DNA of 14,424 nt. Origin: an uncultured Acidimicrobiales bacterium (GTDB lineage: Bacteria; Actinomycetota; Acidimicrobiia; Acidimicrobiales; UBA10347). The DNA lies in contig CALDGN010000399.1 of NCBI GenBank assembly GCA_937942965.1, positions 1 through 14,424 on the forward strand, in the 5' to 3' direction. The notes beneath the pieces are model-generated. The model was not told the DNA's origin and made no database searches. It saw nothing but the letters and a program-made list of their open reading frames with translations. The position numbers were made by a program, and so were the translations under genes. Shown in pieces: positions 7,336-14,397 of this stretch (position 1 is its first letter; each line of letters opens with the position of its first letter).

Positions 7336-7980
7336 ATGCCAATCTTGGGCATGTTCGATTCTTCGTTCGTGATTCACGACGCCGCTGAGCTTCGCGAGCT
7401 GGTCCCCGGGCCGCGCCCGGCGCAGGAAACCAAGGTGCTCAGCTCGCTCGATCACCATGGTCGAGCCTGGATTGGGCGCAGCCCGTTCATCGTCATCGCA
7501 AGCCGAGATAGCGCCGGCCGTATGGACCTCTCCCCCAAGGGCGATCCGGCGGGATTCGTGCGGGTACTCGACGATTCGACGCTGGCGATTCCCGATCGAC
7601 CCGGCAATCGCCGCATGGATACCTTCCTCAACATCCTCGAAACGGGATCTGTTGCCGTGATGTTCATGGTCCCCGGGCGAGGCGAAGTGCTGCGAGCCGC
7701 CGGCACCGGCCAGATTGTCCGCGATCCCGACCTGCTGGCCTCGATGGCCGAGCGTGGACGTGAGCCAGCCCTGGCGCTCGTCGTCTCTATCGACGAGGTC
7801 ATGTTCCACTGCGGAAAGTCCGTGATCCGGTCCGGCTTGTGGTCGCCCGACGCCTGGCCGGATATCGACGGCCTCGCGAGCTACGCGGAGTGTCTGGCGG
7901 ACCAGACGACCTCAGACGAGACCGTCGACCAGATGGAATCCCGGTTCGCGACCTGGCACGATGGCAACGAGCTCTACTGA
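7336..7980 (+). CDS. PPOX-type FMN-dependent flavoprotein (DR_2398/MSMEG_1061-like)
   Basis: The 214-residue product is a split-barrel pyridoxamine-phosphate-oxidase-like flavoprotein. Characteristic segments are SPFIVIAS, the MDLSPKGDPAGFVRVLDD block, LAIPDRPGNRRMDTFLNIL, and FMVPGRGEVLR followed by GTGQIVRDPDLLA. HCGKSVIRSGLW and a terminal acidic helix close the protein. In this family the Arg/Lys-rich blocks bind the FMN phosphate; the physiological reaction is mostly unknown, with flavin- or F420-dependent reductases among relatives. A cytoplasmic location is expected, since no signal or membrane segment is present. The start is fixed by AAGGAG. The gene is transcribed away from the D-aminoacylase-like gene and converges on the DUF1330-like gene with only 7 bp between stops, so it is probably a single-gene unit. 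Confidence 0.94.
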   Translation: MPILGMFDSSFVIHDAAELRELVPGPRPAQETKVLSSLDHHGRAWIGRSPFIVIASRDSAGRMDLSPKGDPAGFVRVLDDSTLAIPDRPGNRRMDTFLNILETGSVAVMFMVPGRGEVLRAAGTGQIVRDPDLLASMAERGREPALALVVSIDEVMFHCGKSVIRSGLWSPDAWPDIDGLASYAECLADQTTSDETVDQMESRFATWHDGNELY

Positions 7981-7987
7981 GTGAGAC

Positions 7988-8788
7988 CTATTGAGCGGCG
8001 AGGCGGTTGATGCTTGCTCGAAGGCCGAGTGCGTAGGTGTCCGCGATGGCGGTGTCACGGTGCTCGCGGTGAGCAGCCATGCGATCCGGGTCCATGGCGA
8101 CGGCGATGAACCCTGCCCTGCTCGGGAAGGTGTTGAAGCGCACCTGTTGCCAGGCCCGTCCATCGCCGACGATCGTGCCTTCGGCCGAGAACCAGCCGTC
8201 GAGGCGAAGGCCGTTGGGCACGGCAACTGATCCAGCGACGTCCTGGTAGGACTCCATGTGATCCGGCGTGGCGGCCGCTCCGTCACTGTCGTGGAATCGG
8301 ATGACGTGCAGCATCGTGTAGACGCCGTCTTCGTCCGTTGGCGGGTGCGGCACATCGGCCCAGTCGACTGGGTTCGGGATCTCTGGGACCTCAAGCGGGA
8401 GGCAGCCGATCACGATCGTCTCGGCCATGCCGGCCTCTTTGTGTTTGTGCGCTTTCTGGAAGTCGTCGCGCTGCTGCATCGCGATGAACGACGCCCGCGT
8501 CGGATAGCGCACGACGGCGACACGATCCCATTTCGGCTCGTCGCCGAGGAACTGGTCCGCAACGTCAGCCACGAAGACCATCTCCGCTCCCACCGCAGCG
8601 AGAGGGCCGAGTGGTGCGTACTCGTCGTCGGCTTCGCGACCCGTCCTCGTCGATGCACGACCGTCCGCGTACTCGGCCTGGGCCTTGTACCGCATCAGGT
8701 TGACCATCCAGACCGGCCCATCGTCCTCGGGCGCCGTCGTTGCGAGCTTGATTCCGTACTCGTGATCGATCTGTCCATAGCCAACCAT
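7988..8788 (-). CDS. Tandem DUF1330-like (dimeric alpha/beta-barrel) protein
   Basis: This 266-residue protein appears to be an internal duplication of a ferredoxin-like alpha/beta-barrel domain of the DUF1330/EthD type. Domain 1 (about 25-128) has VWMVNLMRYK, a Y-A-P-L-G-P-L helix start, and WDRVAVVRYPTRASFIAM. Domain 2 (about 155-258) has VYTMLHVIRFHD, a similar middle, and WQQVRFNTFPSRAGFIAV. YPTRASFIAM (95-104) aligns with FPSRAGFIAV (221-230). A Pro-rich linker (PEIPNPVDWADVPHPP) joins them. Such domains usually pair as dimers and form small-molecule pockets; some are isomerases or monooxygenases and many are uncharacterised. The function here is unknown. ATG at 8788 is preceded by GAGGAG and four bases. 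The gene diverges from the MMPL transporter across a 95-bp gap carrying a perfect palindrome, so the two are probably co-regulated. Confidence 0.82.
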   Translation of the reverse strand: MVGYGQIDHEYGIKLATTAPEDDGPVWMVNLMRYKAQAEYADGRASTRTGREADDEYAPLGPLAAVGAEMVFVADVADQFLGDEPKWDRVAVVRYPTRASFIAMQQRDDFQKAHKHKEAGMAETIVIGCLPLEVPEIPNPVDWADVPHPPTDEDGVYTMLHVIRFHDSDGAAATPDHMESYQDVAGSVAVPNGLRLDGWFSAEGTIVGDGRAWQQVRFNTFPSRAGFIAVAMDPDRMAAHREHRDTAIADTYALGLRASINRLAAQ

Positions 8789-8820
8789 GGGCGCTCCTCA
8801 GCATTTCCAAAACAATCTAT

Positions 8821-8837
8821 TGCCAGTCTGACTGGCA
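8821..8837. promoter_or_regulatory. Perfect 17-bp palindromic operator candidate
   Basis: TGCCAGTCTGACTGGCA is a perfect palindrome of 8-bp arms around one central base, in the gap between the divergent DUF1330-like and MMPL genes. Its size and symmetry suit a homodimeric repressor such as a TetR-family protein. It overlaps TTGCCA at 8820-8825, a possible -35 for the transporter, and abuts a TATAAT on the minus strand (8842 to 8837), a possible -10 for the other gene. Binding here could therefore block both. The partial half-site GCCAGAC recurs at 8858-8864. No regulator gene is in the window. Confidence 0.7.
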
Positions 8838-8870
8838 TTATATACAGTCCGCCCAGAGCCAGACGGTCAA
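8837..8870 (-). promoter_or_regulatory. Candidate promoter for the DUF1330-like gene
   Basis: On the minus strand a consensus TATAAT spans 8842 to 8837, and TTGACC lies upstream at 8870 to 8865. The 22-bp spacing is longer than the ideal 17 bp, so the -35 assignment is doubtful. The AT-rich -10 stands out in this GC-rich DNA and would place the transcript start inside the palindrome. Confidence 0.4.
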
Positions 8871-8883
8871 GGGGGAATTTGAC

Positions 8884-11289
8884 GTGAGTGGGCGATTTGC
8901 GAAACCGGCGGGCCTCGTGACCCGGCAACCAAAGCTGGCCTTGCTGCTGCTCGGCGCCATAACGGTGGTGCTGCTCTATGGCACGACCCTGCTCGGCCCC
9001 CAAGCCGGCAACGATGCGTTCCTGCCCGCCGACAGCGACGTCGCCCAAGCGACGGACACACTGGCCGAGGCCTTTCCCGACTCGGCCGGACTCACGAACG
9101 TCACGATCTTGCATCGAGGCGACTTCCTCACCCCGCAAGGGCTCGCCCAGATCGACGCCGTGGTCGCCGCCAGCCTGAGCGAGCCAGCTGTCCGAGACCG
9201 CCTGGCAGTGACGAACCCGGTCGTATCCATTGCCGGCGCCTTCAAGCAGGCCCTCGGGGTCGACGATCTCTCGACCGTCCCCCAAGCCCAGATCGACCAG
9301 GTGGCTCAGCAGCCCCAGTTCGAAGCGCTCCTCGACCAGCTCAGCGGCGAGGCCAACGGCACTCCCCTGGCAATCTCAAGCATCAAGCTTCGCCAGCTCG
9401 GCGACCCAGACGGCCTGGCCGACACCGAACTCCTCGTCGCGGACGTCGTCGAGACGGTCGAGGGGCCGCTCGAGGCGCGCAGCCTCTCGGCCGCGACGAT
9501 CAACGACGAGTCGGCTGAGTCTTCTTCGTCATCAATGACGACGCTGATGCTCATCTCGTTGGCGATCATCGCCTTGTTGCTCTACGTGTTCTTCCGTAGC
9601 GGAAGCGATGTCGCACTCTCCTTGGCCGGCCTTGCCATCACGATCATCGGCACCATCGGCTTCCAGGGGCTCATGGGTCCTGACGGGATCGGTCTGATCG
9701 GCCTGCCGAACTCGATCACCTCGATGGTCCCGATCATGCTCGTCGGCTTGGTCGTCGACTACTCGATCCAAACCGTGGCCCACTACCGGGAGATGCGAGC
9801 CGAGGGCCAGGCCGTCGCCGAAGCAGCCCAGCATGCGCTCGCTGGTGTGATGCTTCCGTTGGGGCTCGCCGCCGGCACGACGGTCATCAGCTTCTTGACG
9901 AACTTGACGTCGAGCATCCCGGCCAACGGCGACTTCGGCATCGTTGCCGCCTTCGGCGTCATGTTCGGCCTGTTCACGATGTTGGTGCTCATCCCGGCGA
10001 CCCGCACGTTGCTCGACCAGCGACGCGAAGCCAACGGCAAACTCGGCGAACCGCGGCTCATGGGCGACGCCATCCCCGGTTCCGGCCCACTCGTCGAACG
10101 AATCGGCAAGTTCGTTGCCACGAAGCCGATGCCGGTGTTGGCGGTCGCACTCGGACTCACCATTTTCTTGGGCGGTGCGGCTTCGCAGATCAGTACCGAG
10201 TTCAACTCGAACGACTTCCTCCCCTCTGGCGGCGAGTCGCTCGAAGACATCGAAGCCCTTGATCAAGCGCTCGGGGGCCAGACCGAGATCGTCACCGCGC
10301 TGATCGAAGCTGAACTCACCGACGACCGCACCTTGCGCAACCTGGTGACACTCACCGAGGCATTCGGCGACGCACTTTCTCGGCCAACGGGCGCCGCAAG
10401 CGACATCACGCTCTCGCTCGGCACGCTCTTCCAGGACTGGACGACCGACTCCGGCGAGCCCGACGACAACTACGACCCCGAGTTGCTGGTCCTCGGTGCC
10501 GAGATCGATCAGGGCCTCACCCTCGATCCGGTCGGCGTGCAGGCGATCCTCGATCGGCTTGAGGAACTCGACCCGATCACGTTCGGCCAGGTCGCCGTGA
10601 ACAATGCCGACGGGGTCGACCTCACGCTCGTGCAGTTCAATGCGCTGACCGGCGACCAAGACCGGACACAAGCGCTCATCGACGATCTCGAGGGCCTCTG
10701 GTACGGCGACCGTGATCAGATCACGGCGAGTTCCGGCGATGTCGTCAGCCTCGAAGTCACCGGTGCGATGACCGACGGTCAGACCACGTCGATCGCGATC
10801 ACGATCGTCGCCGCACTGATCGTGCTCATGTTGTTCTTCGGGATCACCGAATTCCGCCCCATGCTTGCGGTCATTGCCGTCGCTCCAATCCTGCTCGTGC
10901 TGTTGTGGGTGCTGGGTTCGATGACGCTGCTGGGGATCCCGTACAACGTCGTGACCGCGCTCATTACGGCGCTGTCGATCGGGATCGGTGTGGACTACAC
11001 GATTCACATCATCCATCGCTTCACCGAAGAGCTCGACAGCGGAAAGTCCCTGATCGACGCCACGACGACAACGCTTGCGACGACGGGCTCTGCGCTGATT
11101 GGCTCAGCCCTGACGACCGCGCTGGCGTTCGCCGTGCTCCTGTTCAGCCCGCTCGTGCCGTTCCAACAGTTCGGCCTCGTTACCGGGATCACAATCCTCT
11201 ACGCACTGATCGCCTCGATTGCCATCGTCCCGCCAATGCTGATCGTGTGGGCTGCCTATCACCAGTGGCGTGCCGGGATGGACCACTGA
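8884..11289 (+). CDS. MMPL/RND-superfamily transporter (HAE3-like)
   Basis: The 801-residue protein has the duplicated RND layout with twelve predicted membrane helices. TM1 is at about 18-38, then a large extracytoplasmic loop to about 217, then TM2-TM6 (218 to about 375). TM7 is at about 416-436, followed by a second loop to about 634 and TM8-TM12 (635 to about 788). The Asp-Tyr pairs in the TM4 and TM10 equivalents, GLVVDYSIQ (Asp292) and GIGVDYTIHI (Asp704), match residues used for proton coupling in MMPL proteins. N-D-A-F-L-P and N-S-N-D-F-L-P at the loop starts are typical. The family exports lipids and other hydrophobic molecules; the substrate here is unknown. GTG at 8884 is preceded by GGGGGAA with a 6-7 base gap. 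The DUF2855 gene starts 31 bp downstream and is probably co-transcribed. The palindrome at 8821-8837 probably controls expression. Confidence 0.95.
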   Translation: MSGRFAKPAGLVTRQPKLALLLLGAITVVLLYGTTLLGPQAGNDAFLPADSDVAQATDTLAEAFPDSAGLTNVTILHRGDFLTPQGLAQIDAVVAASLSEPAVRDRLAVTNPVVSIAGAFKQALGVDDLSTVPQAQIDQVAQQPQFEALLDQLSGEANGTPLAISSIKLRQLGDPDGLADTELLVADVVETVEGPLEARSLSAATINDESAESSSSSMTTLMLISLAIIALLLYVFFRSGSDVALSLAGLAITIIGTIGFQGLMGPDGIGLIGLPNSITSMVPIMLVGLVVDYSIQTVAHYREMRAEGQAVAEAAQHALAGVMLPLGLAAGTTVISFLTNLTSSIPANGDFGIVAAFGVMFGLFTMLVLIPATRTLLDQRREANGKLGEPRLMGDAIPGSGPLVERIGKFVATKPMPVLAVALGLTIFLGGAASQISTEFNSNDFLPSGGESLEDIEALDQALGGQTEIVTALIEAELTDDRTLRNLVTLTEAFGDALSRPTGAASDITLSLGTLFQDWTTDSGEPDDNYDPELLVLGAEIDQGLTLDPVGVQAILDRLEELDPITFGQVAVNNADGVDLTLVQFNALTGDQDRTQALIDDLEGLWYGDRDQITASSGDVVSLEVTGAMTDGQTTSIAITIVAALIVLMLFFGITEFRPMLAVIAVAPILLVLLWVLGSMTLLGIPYNVVTALITALSIGIGVDYTIHIIHRFTEELDSGKSLIDATTTTLATTGSALIGSALTTALAFAVLLFSPLVPFQQFGLVTGITILYALIASIAIVPPMLIVWAAYHQWRAGMDH

Positions 11290-11320
11290 CCATGCTTCGA
11301 CACACCACTAGGGTCCGCTC

Positions 11321-12403
11321 ATGATCTTCGAAGTCAGCCGCCAGGATTTCCGCCAGACCCAGGTCGCCGAACCCGATACGGCCCCGCTGGCCGAGAACCA
11401 GATCCGCATGAAGATCGAGCGGTTCGCCGTCACGACGAACAACATCACCTACGCAGTCGCCGGCGACATGCTCGACTACTGGGGCTTCTTCCCGACCGAA
11501 GCACCATGGGGACGCGTACCCGTCATGGGACTCGCCACCATCACCGAATCAGCCAACCCCGAGATCGAAGTTGGCGGGCGCTACTTCGGCTTCTACCCCA
11601 TGGCCGCCGAGCACGTGCTGACAGCTCGTCCGAGAAGCGACGGCTTCCGTGACATCGGAGCGCATCGGTCTGGCCATGCTGCGACCTACACGGACTTCCG
11701 ATCGGTCGACGACGACCCCATGTTCGTGGCCGACAAGCCCGACGAGTACCTGCTGTTGTGGGGCATGTTCATGACGTCGTTCCTTGTCGACGACTACCTG
11801 GCCGACAACGAGTTCCACGGCGCATCGCAGACGCTGGTGACGAGCGCTTCGTCGAAGACCTCGATCTCGTTGGCCTCGTGCCTGGGCCGGCGCGACGGCC
11901 ACCAAGCGATTGGTCTGACGAGTGAGCGCAACCGAGCGTTCGTCGAGGGGCTCGGGCTCTACGACCAGGTGATCACCTATGACGAGGTCGATCAGCTCGA
12001 CCCTGCCGTGCCCTCTGCGCTGGTCGACATGGCCGGCAATGCCGGTGTGCGCTCGGCGGTGCACACCCACTTCGCGGACAGCCTGACCGCCTCGCTCACC
12101 GTCGGGGCAACGCACTGGGAGGCTGAGCCCGACACCAGTGGCCCGCTGCCCGGCCCGACGCCCGAGTTCTTCTTCGCTCCCGCCCAAAGCGCCAAGCGAG
12201 GCAAGGAGTGGGGCCCTGACGAGCTCGCTCGCCGCACCGCCGAGGCATTCCACGCACTCCTCGACACCACCGGCGACTGGCTGACCGTCGAGCACCGCAC
12301 CGGTCCCGAAGGCATCGAGGCCACCTATCGCGACCTCCTCGAAGGCAACGCCGACCCTGCGACCGGCTTCGTCTGCGCAATGGACGGCGCAGGACTTACA
12401 TAG
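11321..12403 (+). CDS. DUF2855 family protein
   Basis: The 360-residue protein carries the hallmark segments of DUF2855 (PF11017) in order: RFAVTTNNITYAVAGD (about 35-50), DYWGFFPTEAPWGRVPVMG, ESANPEIEVGGRYFGFYPMA, FMTSFLVDDYLADNEFHGA, VTSASSKTSISLA, IGLTSERNRAFVEGLGLYDQVITYD, DMAGNAGVRSAVHTHF, and VGATHWE followed by the P-T-P-E-F-F-F-A-P motif. The order, an N-terminal domain then a Rossmann-like segment (SASSKTSISLA), resembles zinc-less medium-chain dehydrogenase/reductases. A redox role is therefore plausible, but the family has no established activity that I know of. ATG at 11321 has AGGG eight bases upstream. It sits 31 bp after the MMPL gene on the same strand, so it may act on the transported compound; that is inference from position only. 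Confidence 0.93.
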   Translation: MIFEVSRQDFRQTQVAEPDTAPLAENQIRMKIERFAVTTNNITYAVAGDMLDYWGFFPTEAPWGRVPVMGLATITESANPEIEVGGRYFGFYPMAAEHVLTARPRSDGFRDIGAHRSGHAATYTDFRSVDDDPMFVADKPDEYLLLWGMFMTSFLVDDYLADNEFHGASQTLVTSASSKTSISLASCLGRRDGHQAIGLTSERNRAFVEGLGLYDQVITYDEVDQLDPAVPSALVDMAGNAGVRSAVHTHFADSLTASLTVGATHWEAEPDTSGPLPGPTPEFFFAPAQSAKRGKEWGPDELARRTAEAFHALLDTTGDWLTVEHRTGPEGIEATYRDLLEGNADPATGFVCAMDGAGLT

Positions 12404-12425
12404 CGCTCGCGGGTTGCGCCGTGAA

Positions 12426-13655
12426 TCAGGGCGAGCTGCGTTCGCTTGCGACGAGCTCCGTAATCGCATCAAAAGTGGGCAGGACGATCGGGTCGAGCAG
12501 CCCACCGGGGGCTTGCCGGGCCGACCCGAATCGAGCGATCACCAAGTCGTGCGCCGGATCGATGTACAGAAACTGGCCATACGCTCCGCGAGCCTGGGGA
12601 CAGACCCGGCCATCGACGTGACGAATCCACCACTGTGATGTGTACGACCAGTCAGGAAGCGTTTCGTAGCCGGCAGCGGCGAAGGCCACTTGGTCCCCGC
12701 CGCTGAAGATGTTGTCGAAGATGTGCGCGGGCAGGACTTGCTGCTCGCCGACCTTGCCTCGATGCAGGACGAACGCTCCCCACCGAGCGAAATCTCGCAG
12801 CGTCATCGCACTCGTCGTTTCTGCGCCGCTCGGATCGAGCATGTAGATCTGGTCGTGCTCGGCGCCGATGTGCTGCCAGATCCGGTCGGAGACAAGGGTG
12901 GCGAGCGACTGCTGCGCCGCCCGGCGCACGAGCCACCCGAGTACGAAGATGTTCGGCTCTTCATACGAGAACGCTTGCCCATGTTCGCCCCGCTTGGCGA
13001 ACGTGGGAAGCACCTCGGCGATCGAGATCGACTCGTTGCCGGGCCGAGCCGGAATCATCCCCGTGCATTGCAGGAAGCGCCAGACGTCTGACGACGGATC
13101 GGTGTAATCCTCGTCGTAGGCCAGCCCGACCCGCATGTCGAGCAGGTTGCGGACGGTCGCGTCAGCCCACGCCGACGACTCAAGTTCAGGCACGATCGTC
13201 GCGACGGCCGCGTCGGGGTCGATGACGCCATCGTCGATGAGACATTCGGCGATCACTCCAACAACGGACTTGTTGCACGACATCGTGATGTGTCGAAGGT
13301 GCGGCCCGCTCTCACCGAAGTAGTCCTCGAACACGACGTGGCCGCGGTGAAGCACGAGCAGGGCGTCGGTGTGGGTCGCAGCCAGTGCTTCGTCCCACGT
13401 CAGGGTCCCGTCGGCGGTCGAGATCGACAGTCCGCTGAACGACATCGGAGCGTCGGGCAGCTCGCTCGCCGAACCGCTGCCACGCCACACCGATTTCGTC
13501 GGGACGAGTTCTTCGATGTGGTTGTAGGACCAGCGTGTTTGAGGCCACCGCATGAACGAGCCGTCGCCAAATCGGATTCGCTTGTCGACTGGAGGCGGGA
13601 ACCCTCGCATCCAAGGCTCGCTCGCAGCTTCGTTCGACATGTCAGACGTGGACAT
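12426..13655 (-). CDS. Beta-lactamase-fold serine hydrolase (6-aminohexanoate-dimer hydrolase / esterase-like)
   Basis: The roughly 409-residue protein is a penicillin-binding-protein-like serine hydrolase close to the NylB/family VIII esterase group. S-C-N-K at 126-129 (in ITMSCNKSVVG) is the S-x-x-K catalytic motif. Tyr231 in F-S-Y-E-E-P-N-I-F-V-L-G fits the second catalytic Tyr, with Asn235 four residues later. G-A-Y-G-Q-F-L-Y-I-D-P near the C-terminus fits the third box. LRDFARWGAFVLHRGKVGEQQVLP is a typical late helix. The N-terminal PQTRWSYNHIEELVPT is characteristic of this subgroup. It probably hydrolyses an ester or amide rather than beta-lactams, since no K-T-G box is seen. No signal peptide is evident. 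ATG at 13655 is chosen, with ATG at 13640 equally possible; neither has a clear ribosome site, and the open frame running further upstream lacks family sequence. Its stop lies 22 bp from that of the DUF2855 gene. Confidence 0.9.
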   Translation of the reverse strand: MSTSDMSNEAASEPWMRGFPPPVDKRIRFGDGSFMRWPQTRWSYNHIEELVPTKSVWRGSGSASELPDAPMSFSGLSISTADGTLTWDEALAATHTDALLVLHRGHVVFEDYFGESGPHLRHITMSCNKSVVGVIAECLIDDGVIDPDAAVATIVPELESSAWADATVRNLLDMRVGLAYDEDYTDPSSDVWRFLQCTGMIPARPGNESISIAEVLPTFAKRGEHGQAFSYEEPNIFVLGWLVRRAAQQSLATLVSDRIWQHIGAEHDQIYMLDPSGAETTSAMTLRDFARWGAFVLHRGKVGEQQVLPAHIFDNIFSGGDQVAFAAAGYETLPDWSYTSQWWIRHVDGRVCPQARGAYGQFLYIDPAHDLVIARFGSARQAPGGLLDPIVLPTFDAITELVASERSSP

Positions 13656-13845
13656 GTCGGGATCGTAGTCCCAGCCCGATCCGCTGTTTCCCGGCCGCTC
13701 CAGACCCGGCCATCGCTTCGTGCGACTTTGCGAAGCCGCCGTGCGACTTTGAAAACACGCGGTGCTGATTTCGTGCGGACCGGTTCTTACTTTCACAGCG
13801 AACGGGCTCCGGCATCGACCGGGGACAGACAAAGAAAGTGTTCGC
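13656..13845. promoter_or_regulatory. Divergent intergenic region with phased direct repeats
   Basis: This 190-bp gap separates the serine hydrolase from the zinc-motif protein gene. CGTGCGACTTTG occurs twice, at 13719-13730 and 13740-13751, exactly 21 bp apart (two helical turns). A partial third copy, CGTGCG, begins at 13772. The first copy is flanked by GCTTCG / CGAAGC, a 6-bp inverted repeat. These are candidate regulator sites; no convincing -10/-35 pair could be assigned. Confidence 0.45.
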
Positions 13846-14397
13846 GTGAACGAGCTATCTGCAGAAGCGGTCGGCCACGAGCCTGAGCTTGTGGGCCCTG
13901 AGCCGCCACCACATCGACGCAGGTTCCTCGTCGATTGTCGCAGCTGTACGAGCCCGCAAAGCGTGCCGGCCTCACGCATCGAATCCGTGCATCGGTCCGC
14001 CGAAGGCCTGATCGGGTATGTCCGTTGCCCAGCCGGACACCTGGTGATCCACCGTTTCCCCGAGTCTTACCCGAAACCGGCGCCGCCAGCATCGGTTATA
14101 GAACTTCGCGAACGCATCTGGGCGGCGTTCGTCGGCTTCACCCAGATCGCTGAGACCATCGACGGTGACATCACGGCTGAATCATTCTTCGAGGCTGCCG
14201 GCAACACCTCAGCACTCGACCTCGACGGCATGGTGCCAGTGCTCGACTTCACGCAGGAGTGGACGGACGGCCTCGAGGGCTTCAACCGATTGTTCAACCG
14301 CAGCGTCGTGTTCAGCGAACTCGACAACGGCCAGGTCGTGCCGTTGACCACCGAGTTCGAGGACGTCGGTGCCCTCGCGACCGGCGACGCCGGCTAA
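13846..14397 (+). CDS. Unrecognised protein with zinc-ribbon-like N-terminal half
   Basis: I do not recognise this 183-residue protein. Its first 75 residues hold Cys31-x2-Cys34 and, 26 residues later, Cys61-P-A-G-His65, in a context (FLVDCRSCTS, then GYVRCPAGHLVIHRF) that looks like a small zinc-binding beta domain. Pro-rich stretches flank it (PEPPPH, YPKPAPPAS). The second half, from V-I-E-L-R-E-R-I-W onward, is acidic and predicted helical without a recognisable motif; no membrane segment or signal peptide is seen. Third codon positions are strongly G/C, supporting real coding. GTG at 13846 is chosen because AAAGAAAG precedes it and the sequence turns protein-like there; an ATG at 13762 would read through the repeat-bearing intergenic region. 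A role in DNA or RNA binding is possible but unproven. Confidence 0.75.
   Translation: MNELSAEAVGHEPELVGPEPPPHRRRFLVDCRSCTSPQSVPASRIESVHRSAEGLIGYVRCPAGHLVIHRFPESYPKPAPPASVIELRERIWAAFVGFTQIAETIDGDITAESFFEAAGNTSALDLDGMVPVLDFTQEWTDGLEGFNRLFNRSVVFSELDNGQVVPLTTEFEDVGALATGDAG

Noticed and set aside
9532..11016. 494-codon open frame on the minus strand opposite the MMPL gene
   Set aside because: Its product is rich in Asp, Glu, Arg and His with no domain, as expected for the antisense of a membrane protein in GC-rich DNA; the + strand gene is unmistakable.
12405..12436. GCTCGC / GCGAGC inverted repeat after the DUF2855 stop
   Set aside because: Only 6 bp with a 20-nt loop and no U-tract; expected by chance in GC-rich sequence.
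11549..12505. 318-codon minus-strand frame opposite the DUF2855 gene
   Set aside because: Composition is antisense-like and it runs through the convergent stop region into the serine hydrolase gene.
13636..13658. Two copies of the palindrome GACATGTC, 15 bp apart
   Set aside because: Both fall on the candidate start codons of the serine hydrolase and are explained by repeated Asp-Met-Ser codons; too short to call an operator.
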